Under the pieces are notes generated by a model. That model was given only the letters and a program-made list of their open reading frames with translations, was not told the DNA's origin and did not search any database. The translations under genes were made by a program, and so were the position numbers. Below are positions 10,551 through 20,076 of a stretch of 64,000 bases of DNA, one piece after another. Each line of letters starts with the position of its first letter. The stretch's first letter is position 1. Source of the stretch: Palaemon carinicauda (taxonomy: Eukaryota > Arthropoda > Malacostraca > Decapoda > Palaemonidae); contig NC_090757.1 of the NCBI RefSeq assembly GCF_036898095.1, positions 62,717,089 to 62,781,088 of the forward strand, given 5' to 3'.

Positions 10551-10624
10551 TCCTAGTGTTTGCGGCCTCGGCCGCTCCCTCTAGGATTCTTGCCTCCCCT
10601 GGAGGACTTTCCCCCCTTCTTGTC

Positions 10625-13600
10625 TTAGACAGGAAAGGGCTGCTGTTTGGACACCTTTGTCTTTGCTGCCGGAGCAGGTTTCGTCAACTTGGACTGGCGA
10701 GGTTGTTGGGGTGCTGGAGGTTTGTAGGGCTTAGATGTAAGAGCCCTTTGGAGGAGAGAATCGTGGTTCGATTTCCTCCACCTCTCAGCTGCCTGTTCCA
10801 CATCCTTGGGCTCAAACAGGCTCTTTCCTAGGATGGAAGATTGTCTGAGCTTGCAGACATCCACGGCTGGAACCTCTCGATCACCGCATCACGTCGTTTC
10901 AAGATCGAGTTTGCCCACAAGCTCGAAACTTGGTGGGCCAGAAACTCGATGGTACGTGTGCCCGAGAGGAGGAAGGTCTCCAGGGCCTTCCTGGTGCTTT
11001 CCTTGGAAAGATCCTCGGAACGCAACAGGATGCCCAGAGACCCTAGCCAGACATCCAGCCACGAAGTGGCCTGCATGGCACACTTTGCGACCTTCTCCTG
11101 ACTCAGGATCTCTGTTGCCGAGAATGTCACCTGCCGGTTGGAGAGTCTCTCAAGAGAGACTCCCCTGGTAAGCTCTTCCATGGAGTGATGAAGAGGAAGA
11201 GCTAAACAAGGCTCCTCCATGATCTCGAAGTACCTCCTCTGTTAGACATGAGGAGGTGGGAGGAGCTTGTTACCAGCAGATGAACGGCTGGAGGAGGCGA
11301 GTTCCGCAAGCTGGCCCTCAACCTTATCTCTGGCACTCTTCACCCCTTGGGACCAAGGCAGAGCTGCACTGGCCTTAGAGGGTTTTTGAGTGCCATAGAC
11401 TTGGTCCAGGACCGTGTCCTTGCCTTCACGAGGGGCGGTCTCGGGGTCCTTGAACTTGTTGAGATGCCTCATCAAAGTCAGGACCTGCCAGAAGGCGTTC
11501 TCTGAATCATGCTGCTCTCCTCCTGGTGAATTGGCAGCAAAGTCTCCTGTCCCCAACTGCTCTACTTGGGGGGACACGTGGACGTTCTCCTCCTGGGGTC
11601 TTGCTGGCTCTGGTCGAATCCTTGAAGAAGACTTCGGGACGGTCTTCGAGTCCTTTGGTTCCCTTCTAGGAGGGATGCCGGACTCCAGCAAAGAAGTCTG
11701 AGGGCTCTTCTCCGCCCCAGTACGCGACGATTCTCCTACTCGTGGTGGGGTCTCTCCCATTGGTGCAGTGGGAGAAGGTCTCACCTCGGTAGATTCTCCT
11801 GAGGACGGAAAAGCTTCGTCCACAGGAGAAGGAGAGAATGTCTGAGGGGGGGGAAGGAGCCTTCCTTACGGACTTCTTGGGGGCCAGTTTGACCCTAGGA
11901 GAAGTCACCACGATCTCTACTCCTCTCTTCCTCTTCAGTGGGGACACTGGTTTGAGATCCAAATCAGCGAAGGCAGGCTTAACAGCCTGGACGACAGCTC
12001 TGATAAGGGACTCAAACCAAGGCTGACGACTGACGGACGCAGTGTCAGAGACTCCCACTGGAGGGAAGGGGATCGGGCAATCCTTTGGAGTAGACACCAT
12101 AGGGTCTGCCGGAAAGGAAGAAGAAGAAGAATGGTGCCTAGACCTCTCTGAAGACTTCCCATCCTCCTACGAGTGTGCTGTCCTACGCTTGCAGGGGGGG
12201 GGGGAATCGTGAAGATGATGACCTGGTTGTGAGCGCTCTTGGACTCGCTCGGCTGCTCGCGCTGCGAAACTCGTCGGGAATCGCGCTTGGGGTCGCGCTG
12301 GCGCTGGCGCGATGGACAAATCGCAGGTTCGCGCGCGAGCGAGCGGGCACGCGGATATGAAGGCGCGGGAGCGCGTGGGCGTGCAGAGGGCAAGGGGGCA
12401 CGTGGGCGCACGGGCGAAGGGACACGCGGGTGAGGGTGCGCGTGGGCGCGCAGGCGAGGGCGCACGCGGCCGTAAGGGCGAGCGTTGGCGGCCAGGCGAA
12501 TGACAGCACGCAGGCGAGCGATGGCGCGTAGGGCGAGAAGGTGAGCGATCGTGCTCAGGAGAGATAGCGCGTGGGCACGTTGGAGACCTTCGGCGAGCAG
12601 GATCATGTGCGCTCGGGCGCGCTGAAGAATGCTTGCGCGCAGGCGACAGATCGCGCGGGCGCGCAGGAGATCGCTGGCGCGCGGTCTGGAGAAGGCGGCT
12701 GGGGAGCAGGGCCAGCAGGAGTAGAGGAGCGTACCGGGGGCTGCTCGTGGGCATGTGCAGGAGACTTTGCGTGGGCGTGAAGTGTCTCATCCAGCTCTGG
12801 AAGGGCGCGAAGGCGAGTGCGCACGATGGGGCGCAGGCAAGGGCTGACTCGTGGGCGAGCTCCGAGGGGGCGCAGGTGATCGCGGGCGAGACGAAGGAAG
12901 AGTCTTCTTGCCTGTGCCCAGATCCGGGGATCGTGGGCGCGCGGGCGAACGAGGGCGCGTAGGTGCGCGCTGACGCGCAGGAGAAGATCGCTGACGAGCT
13001 GGAGATCGTGGGCGCGCCTGGCGAGTAGGAGAACGCTGGTGCACAGGAGAACGCTGGCGCGTAGGCGAGCGCTTGCGAGCAGGAGAGCGCTGGCGAACAG
13101 GAGCACGGTGACGAGCAGGAGAGCGCTGACGAGATGACTCTGCCTCTGCTGCAGGAGATCGCTGGCTCGCAGGAAGGTCCTCAGCAACAGCAGGAGAGCG
13201 CTTGCGCGCTACTCGCAGGAGAATATGGGCGTGCAGGTGAAACCTGGTGCTGAAGAGACTTGCTCACATTGTGAGATAAGTCCTCCTGCCCCGAAGGGAC
13301 CGGAGGCCGTTGGAAAACGGGGTGCGTGGGCGCCCACAGCGCGTCATCTTCCAGGAACGGAGAAGGAAGGTCCACAGGTCTGGCAGGCGTTGGAGATTGC
13401 GAACGATCTGCAGAGAGGTCCAAAGATGCAGCTGCAACGGTCAACTCACGTCGAGGAGGAACCTCTGCGGGGGACGTCGAGGGCGAAGAACCAAAGAGGC
13501 GCCTCCTAACTCCCTTGTAGGGAGAAGGAAGGCCTCTACGGTGGAGAGGAGGGCGAGCCTTGCGGCGAAGACGACCTCTAGGAGCAGGCACACCATCGTC

Positions 13601-14386
13601 GGTCCTCCGAAGAGGAGTCTCTGTCAGTGAACTCCCCCGAGGGGGAGAATCACCCGCAGGAGAGACCGTTGGACTCAGCTCCTCCCTCGAAGGATGTTCG
13701 GAGGGGGGAACTGAGCCTTCAGCTACATCAGCAACCAAGGCAGGGGTTTGACCCGACCCGTCGGAAGCCTCTGCCACAACAATGTCGACGATAGACAGAG
13801 GATCTACCTCCGCTATCACCGGCGACTGCTTGACAGCTGCTCCCAACTGGATCAAGTCAAGCAGGGCTTCCCTGGAGGGCGAACCCTTAAGCCCTAAAGA
13901 AGCCCAAAGCTGCAATAAATCATCATTAGATACAGAGTTATTAATATCCTCCCCTGGGAGGAGGAGGAGGAGCTGCCTCGCTATGGGAGGCAACTCCCTC
14001 TCCCGAACCCCAAGGTTGGTCAACAAAAGAACGGCCTACGCTACCACTCGCCGGCCTCTCACGAGAGACCTATCGAGTGGGAGCTTCGGATGAGGTTCGG
14101 GCAGCGGAAGAAGAGTCCTTGGAACTTTCCTTCTTCAAGGCAACCCTTGAAGGAGAAAGATCCCGCTTAGACTTCTTCTGTTGCCGGGAAAACCTCTCCC
14201 ACTGGGAGGTAGACCACTCCCTGCACTCACTGCAAACTTTGTCTCTATGACACCGTTGACCTCTGCAGTACGGACACAAGGTGTGAGGGTCCGTCTCGAC
14301 TGCCGACATAAAAATCCCACAAGGGCGGTCGGGTAAGCCAGGGCACTTCCACATGATAGAGGTAGAGGCCAACTTCCGAACACACT
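10625..14386 (-). pseudogene. Gag-like ORF1 of DIRS-B with a long Arg/Pro/Ser repeat region, frameshifted
   Basis: A 3' splice site (tttctttcag, minus strand) precedes position 14386. The N-terminus (14386-14070) has a Cys/His cluster with CPYCRGQRC, VCSEC and a following basic Lys/Ser tract. Next comes an acidic Ser/Pro linker (14026-13181), then a strongly repetitive basic region (about 13190-12170), then 12100-11242, and the conserved core (11220-10828) with LLSGTRTIEFLAHQV and LKRRDAVIERF. The tail 10864-10625 is Lys/Pro-rich. At least four frame changes are needed to join the parts. The role as nucleocapsid is inferred from position and basic tail. Confidence 0.75.
12170..13190 (-). repeat. 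GC-rich 9-12 bp repeat encoding Arg/Pro/Ser dipeptides in DIRS-B gag
   Basis: GCGCGNNGGCGNG-type units repeat for about 1 kb; in one minus-strand frame they give runs such as RSPARPRSPARQRSP, and other frames give Arg/Ala-rich runs. A run of G residues sits near 12192-12203. Base composition is far more GC-rich than the surrounding DNA. Microsatellite-like slippage explains the frame changes here. Confidence 0.7.
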
Positions 14387-14469
14387 CTGAAAGAAAAAGC
14401 AAAAAAGATTAAGGCTGTCAAAAAGCGAGGGTGAGGTAGACACGCCTGACAGTCACCCGAGCCAAATGT

Positions 14470-14653
14470 GAAGTGAATTAGTTCACCGGTGTGTGAGGGG
14501 GGAGGGGTAGCTAGCTACCCCTCCCCTACCCCCTCACTAACTAGCGAGGGGGTAGTAAACCCTCGTTAAAAATCTAATGGCTCGTCATTTCAGCTACGCC
14601 GAAAGTAATACCCCATGTAAATAGCGTGGTTTGTATTTCAGTTACGGAACAAA
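14470..14653 (-). repeat. Left terminal inverted repeat of DIRS-B
   Basis: Reverse complement of 6871-7015 over about 150 bp, then a different outer end (gcgtggtttgtatttcag, then GTTACGGAACAAA). The outer end is repeated in reverse complement in the ICR. Confidence 0.88.
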
Positions 14654-14691
14654 TATATTTGTAGACAATTATCCTAATAAGTGATGGGTCC

Positions 14692-16165
14692 AAAGAAAGT
14701 GAATGAAAACATAGGCAGTGAGAAGAAAAAGCACATGATGACAATAGAGGTGAAGTGTGAAATTATAAAAAAAACATGAGCGTGGTGTCTGTGAGTTGGC
14801 CAGCCATTACGAGAGGAGTACATCAATGATATGTACCATCCTCAAACAAAAGGATGTTATTAAGGGTACAAAGCCTTTCAAAGGCACAACCATCACGTCT
14901 AAGTTACAAACTAATATATATAATGAGATGGCAAGGCTTCTGTTGTTGTGGACTAAAGGAAGCAGCTGGTGGGAGATAGAGTGACAGACAAATCATCTGT
15001 GAGAAGGCCAGTGAAATCTACAAAGATTTGAAACAAAGGTAAGCAGCTGACAGTGGGGAGACATCAATGCTAGGTGGAGACCTTCAAAGCTAGTCATGGC
15101 TGGTTGGATAACTTTAAAAAGTGAACTTGGATCCACTTGGTTGTGAGGCATGGGGAAGACGTGATAGCCGCAGAGGAGTACGTTGAACGTTTTGCCACAC
15201 TTGTTGCTGTGGAAGGTTACATCCCCCAACAAGTCTTCAACTGCGGTGAAACTGGCCTATTCTGGAAAAGGATGCCATGGAGGACATGGCAGCAGAGAAG
15301 AAGCTGCCAGGCCATAAATCCATGAAAGATAGACTGACTTTAGCCTTGTGTCCTAATGCCAGTGGTGAATTCAAGATCAAGACACTGCTGGTTTATCCCT
15401 CCAAAAACCCATGTGTCTCGAAAGTAACAAAATCTTTCAAGAAAAGCTTTAATTGATGTGGCGAGCAAATTAAAAGGCATGGGTTATGAGGCATTTCTTC
15501 ACAGAATGGGTAAATCTGGCCTTTGGTCCAGCAGTCAAGATATATTTGATGAAGAAAACCTACTATTGAAATGTTTTCTCATTTTAAACAATGCCCCTCA
15601 CCACCCTCCAGGTCTTGAAGATGATTTTCTCAATGATTTCAAGTTTATTAAGGTCCTCTATCTCCAACGCAGCACCAATCAACTCCTCTAGCCAATGGAT
15701 TAACAGGTCATTTCAAATTTTAAGAAGCTGTATAAAAAAACATTTGTTCAAAAAAATGTGTTGATGTTACAGATTACACAAACCTCACCCTTCAAGGATT
15801 TTGGAATGACCACTTTAACATGGTGAATTGTTTAAAAATTATTGATAAAGCATAGCACGGTGTAATGCATAAAACCTTAAGTTCAGCTTGGAAGAAATTG
15901 TGGCATAATTCTATAGATGAAAGGGATTTCGAAGGGTTCAATACCCAACACAACCCCAAACCCATTGTGTTAGAAGAGATTCTCTCTCTCGCAAAGTCCA
16001 TGGGACTAGAGGTAGAGAAGGCAGATGTGAACGACCTTGTCGAGGAGCATCAAGAAGAGCTTACGACTGAGGAGTTGATTGAGCTTCAGATGATGCAACA
16101 TTCGGTGTTACATGAGCTTAGTAGCAAGGAGTTGGAACCTGAGGAACTTCTTTCTTCGAGGGAGA
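14692..16165 (+). pseudogene. Tigger1 transposase, main part (jerky/CENP-B-type DDE), degenerate
   Basis: Starts MGPKKVNENIGSEKKKHMM, the usual N-terminus of this family, followed by a broken helix-turn-helix region. The DDE domain shows GYIPQQVFNCGETGLFWKRM (family consensus has DETGLFW, so the first catalytic Asp is Gly), then NASGEFKIK...LLVYPSKNP and LILNNAPHHPPG (consensus DNAPGHP, so the second Asp is Asn). Several stops and frameshifts occur between 14780 and 15860. The reading at 15865-16165 is open up to the TTAA where a piggyBac-like element interrupts it; the C-terminus resumes at 19347. Confidence 0.85.
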
Positions 16166-16169
16166 TTAA

Positions 16170-19100
16170 CCCTGGAACGGTACGGTGGGTCGTCCGCGAC
16201 CCCGAGCGTCAAAACAAAAGATGTTTTTCTCACGTGACTCACCCCCGTGACTGAATTTGTGGGTGATCGACCTGCAGTCGGTAACTTGCCTACACGCTCT
16301 AGTAGTGTCCAGACGTGCTTCGCTGTAGCTGTACTCCTTCCCAGATTTCTGAGACGCATCGGGGTCGAGCGCGACCGAGTTTACCCTTCTAAGGTAAGTT
16401 GCATAATTATCAAAGTTATTACGTATTATGATATTGTCGTAGAATGGTGCAACTTGTATAGGTTATCAGTTGTGGAAAGTCTTGGTGGATGGTTTGGCTA
16501 CCATGTGCATGATTTTTTTTTTTAGTTGAAATGTCGTTCATCACCACGAGGACCATTTTACCGCGAGTGCCCCTTTTTCAGTTTTTTTTCATTTTTTGGC
16601 CAAGTCATTTTTCCGTAAGAAATTACCAAATGGTGTCGCAAAACTTTTGCTTTTTTAGTGTTGGAAAGTGTGTCTAGATGATCTGGCTACCCATGCGTGA
16701 CTTTGTTTTTGTCAGATACGCCGTAGATATTGGTATGTGGGGTATTTTCCTGCGGTTGCCAATTTCTGTTTTTTTTTCAATATTTGTAAAAATTTACTAC
16801 GTATTAAGGAATTGCCATATATTATTGATTTTTTTTCATGTTTATTTGTTAGAAAGTGTGTCTTGATGGTTGGGCTAACACGTGCATGTCTTTTTTTTTA
16901 TCTGAGATGCCGTATATTAGAATGTTGGCCATTTTTCCGCAAGTGCCCCTTTTTCAGTTTTTTAATTTCTTGGCTAAGTCATTTTTCCGTGAGAAATTGG
17001 CAAATAGTATCGCAAAACTTTTATTTTCATAGCATTAGAAAGTGTGTATAGATGATCTGGCTACCCATCCGTGACTTTGTTTTTGCCAGATACGCCGTAG
17101 ATATTGGTATGTAGCATATTTTCCTGCGGTTGCCAATTTCTGTTTTTTTTTTTCAATATTTGTAAAAATTTACTACGTAGTAAGGAATTTCCATATAGTA
17201 TTGATTTTTTTTCATGTTTATTTGTTGGAAAGTGTGTCTTGATGGTTGGGCTACTACGTGCATGTCTTTTTTTTTATTTGAGATGCCGTATATTAGAATG
17301 TTGGCCATTTTTCCGCGAGTGCCCCTTTTTATTTGTTTTGCATTTTTTTGCTTAGTCATGTTACCGTAAGGAATTGGCAAGTAGTGTCCCAAAACTTATA
17401 TTTTTATAGCGCTGGAAAGTGTTTATAGATGATCTGGCTACCCATGCCTATCTTTTTTTTAGCCAGATATGGCGTATATATAGGTATGTGTTCGATTTTC
17501 CTGTGATTGCCATTTTTTCGTTTTTTCCCATTTCTTTCAAAATTACTACGTACTAAAGAACTATCACAGAGTAATGATTCATTTAGATGTTTATTTGTCG
17601 GAAAATGTGCCTTGATGGTTTGCCTAGCACGTGGCTGAAATTTTTTTTTTTCTGAAATGCCCACCATTAGCTCGTTGCCATTTTTCATCGAGTGCCCCTT
17701 TTTATTTGTTTTGCATTTTTTTGCTTAGTCATGTTACCGTAAGGAATTGGCAAGTAGTGTCGCAAAACTTATATTTTTATAATGTTGGAAAGTGTTTCTA
17801 GATGATCTGGCTACCCATGCCTATCTTTTTTTTAGCCAGATATGGCGTATATATCGGTATGTGTTCGATTTTCCTGTGATTGACATTTTTTCGTTTTTTC
17901 CCATTTCTTTCAAAATTACTACGTACTAAGGAACTATCACAGAGTAATGATTCATTTAGATTTTTATTTGTCGGAAAATGTGCCTTGATGGTTTGCCTAG
18001 CACGTGGCTGAAATTTTTTTTTTTTTGAAATGCCCACCATTAGCTCGTTGCCATTTTTCATCGAGTGCCCCTTTTTATTTGTTTTGCATTTTTTTGCTTA
18101 GTCATGTTACCGTAAGGAATTGGCAAGTAGTGTCGCAAAACTTATATTTTTATAGTGTTGGAAAGGGTTTCTAGATGATCTGGCTACCCATGCCTATCTT
18201 TATTTTTAGCCAGATATGGCGTATATATAGGTATGTGTTAGATTTTCCTGCGATTGCCACTTTTTCGTTTTTTCCCATTTCTTTCAAAATTACTACGTAC
18301 TAAGGAACTATCACAGAGACATGATTCCTCTAGATGTTTATTTGTCGGAAAATTTTGTTTACTTCTCTTTTGATTGAATATCATCAAATTTTTTTTAGCT
18401 AAAATATTATATTGTTTTACAACTTTTTTTTTTCGATTTTATTTCCCTTCAAAAAAATTTTTTTGGGTCAGAATTCTAATTTTATAGTCGTAAAATAATC
18501 GACAATCATCCAGCAACCCACCATACAATAATTAGATTAGTAAATAACACCTTGAAATTGACATACCCTTCCTACATTTCAGGTGGCAGATTAGGGAGTC
18601 TGAGTCAGTGTGGTTGGCGGCCATTTTGTGGACATATCCGAAGCGTAAGTTGCCCTATCTATATATATTCTTGTACCCTATAGAATTTGTGATATTTTGG
18701 TATATTTTTACCTGCATAAATATCATATTATATATTAAATATATGTATTTTTTTTACGAAATTTCTAAGTACTCAAAAAATGACCTTTAGATATGGCCCC
18801 TGATATAAATGTAATTTACAAAATAATGAAGATTTTTTTACATATTTCTATTTTAGGATAACATATGTTTATTCCCTAAAAAAATTAGCCACTTCCTATT
18901 TCATTTGGGTACCCAAAAAAATTCATGAAATTTGGACAAATATTTTTGGCCAAAAAAAGGTACCCTTTTTTTTCATTTCAGATCTTCACCTCCATGGGTC
19001 CGACTTCATCCAAAATACATCAGATGTGTCCTAAACATTCAAGAATGAATTCCTAGAAGGATTTGTGTATATATGTATAAATTTTTTTTTATGAATTTTT

Positions 19101-19342
19101 ATGTAAGGTCTTCTTTTTTTTCTACTTAATTTTTAAAAAAAATTATAATAAATAGTTTTTCTGCAAATGAGTAGTATTTATCTTTACAGTAGTTTTAAGC
19201 ATTCATTGAATTTTTTTTTGGCAAAAAAAAAAAGAGGAGGTTACTGCAAAAACAGATTTTTCAAGAATTTTTTTTTGTGTCGGGGTCGCGCGCGACCGAG
19301 TATACCCATAAAGGGGTGTCCGAGGAGCGTACCTATCCAGGG
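16170..19342. mobile_element. Non-autonomous piggyBac-like element carrying a satellite array
   Basis: Flanked by TTAA on both sides (16166-16169 and 19343-19346). Ends are inverted: CCCTGGAACGGTAC at 16170 and GTACCTATCCAGGG ending at 19342. Subterminal GC-rich blocks containing CGGGGTCG-CGCGACCGAG occur at 16360 and 19279. Removing the element and one TTAA restores the Tigger1 transposase frame exactly (SSREI joined to KEVLAKRQD), which proves a precise insertion. No piggyBac transposase is present, so it must have moved in trans. The interior is mainly a 187-bp tandem satellite, then AT-rich sequence (18353-19270) with T and A runs. Confidence 0.88.
16474..18352. repeat. 187-bp satellite monomers in 374-bp dimeric higher-order repeats
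   Basis: About ten monomers begin with a version of TTGGAAAGTGTGTCT at 16474, 16662, 16849, 17036, 17225, 17412, 17598, 17785, 17971 and 18158. Two alternating types exist: one continues AGATGATCTGGCTACCCATG, the other TTGATGGTTGGGCTA followed by ACGTG. The A-type starts are 373-377 bp apart. The two dimers nearest the right side (17412-18157) are the most alike, suggesting recent local amplification. Confidence 0.88.
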
Positions 19343-19346
19343 TTAA

Positions 19347-19539
19347 GGAAGTGTTGGCTAAGCGGCAGGATGTTTATGATTTCATTGAAAAGAGACACCC
19401 TGATAAATCGTCTACTGGTTGTGCTTCAGCTCTTTCAACCAACACTTGTCCAATTCATTTCCACAACATTTTGAAAGGGAGACAGAAAAGAAGCTCCTTG
19501 GATACGAATTTTCTTAAAAGGCCTGCAGCAACTGAGTGA
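19347..19539 (+). pseudogene. Tigger1 transposase, C-terminal segment
   Basis: Directly after the right TTAA the reading KEVLAKRQDVYDFIEKRHPD, then CPIHFHNILKGRQKRSSLD and FLKRPA is the standard C-terminus of this transposase group, ending in a stop at 19537-19539. It is in frame with the segment ending at 16165. Confidence 0.85.
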
Positions 19540-20076
19540 GGCAAAATGAGCAAAGACTAATGAAGAACAGCAGCAAGTGAAAGTGAGACAAAAAGAGCTA
19601 AGAAAAAAATGAAGAACAGTAAAAAAAATAAAAAAAAGTAGATAAGAATAAAACTTAAAAAATTCAGCTAAGTTCAGTTAAGTTCATTCTAATTTTAAGT
19701 GTTACGCTACGTAGTGTAAGGATCGTTGTAAATACCGTACATGTACAGTTCAATTCTCTCCTTCCCTTCCTCCATCCCCCATTCTCCGCACACACTGCTG
19801 TTAGCAGCTATCGTCTGTCCCGAAGGTAAGAACTCCATAATAAAAACCACATTTTATTGCAGATGACAGTACAGCAATCACTTATATAAGTTTGTGAGTG
19901 TATTTAAAGTACTATAGCAATTAAAAACATGCTTTTCCATTGTTTTATAATTGATTTGGGTGTTTTTAAGAGGGCGGGAATGGACTAAATTTTTTTCAGT
20001 TATTTTATATGGGAAAAATTGACTTGCGTTATGAGCTTGGTCATGGAATATCTTATGCTCGTATGTCAAGGTATTA
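19540..20076 (+). other. Tigger1 3' untranslated region and right terminal part
   Basis: Non-coding. The last 70 bases, read in reverse complement, give the CTTGACATACGAGC type of subterminal sequence that matches the left end of Tigger1. Tigger2 interrupts it three bases before the terminus. Confidence 0.7.

Larger units (their letters stand above)
6821..14653 (-). mobile_element. DIRS-like retrotransposon, family B, complete but degenerate
   Basis: Both ends are visible. The right end starts TGACAAATTCGG at 6821 and the left end stops GGAACAAA at about 14653. The two ends are inverted repeats over about 150 bp (6871-7015 against 14473-14625) and differ only in their outer ~45 bases. The ICR at 7061-7160 is the reverse complement of both outer ends joined. 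Minus-strand order is gag, RT-RNase H-methyltransferase, YR, ICR, right repeat. No clear target duplication is seen, as expected for YR-mediated integration. It is inserted in the 5' untranslated part of Tigger1. Near-identical terminal repeats suggest moderate age, but all three ORFs are broken. Confidence 0.9.

Noticed and set aside
12183..13187. Several long frames on both strands in the GC-rich region
   Set aside because: They are read-throughs of a short tandem repeat without stops; only the minus-strand RSP frame links to gag, and even that is broken.
16247..16525. 92-codon plus-strand frame at the left side of the piggyBac-like element as a transposase remnant
   Set aside because: No DDBD-type motif, no similarity to piggyBac transposase, and it runs into the satellite.
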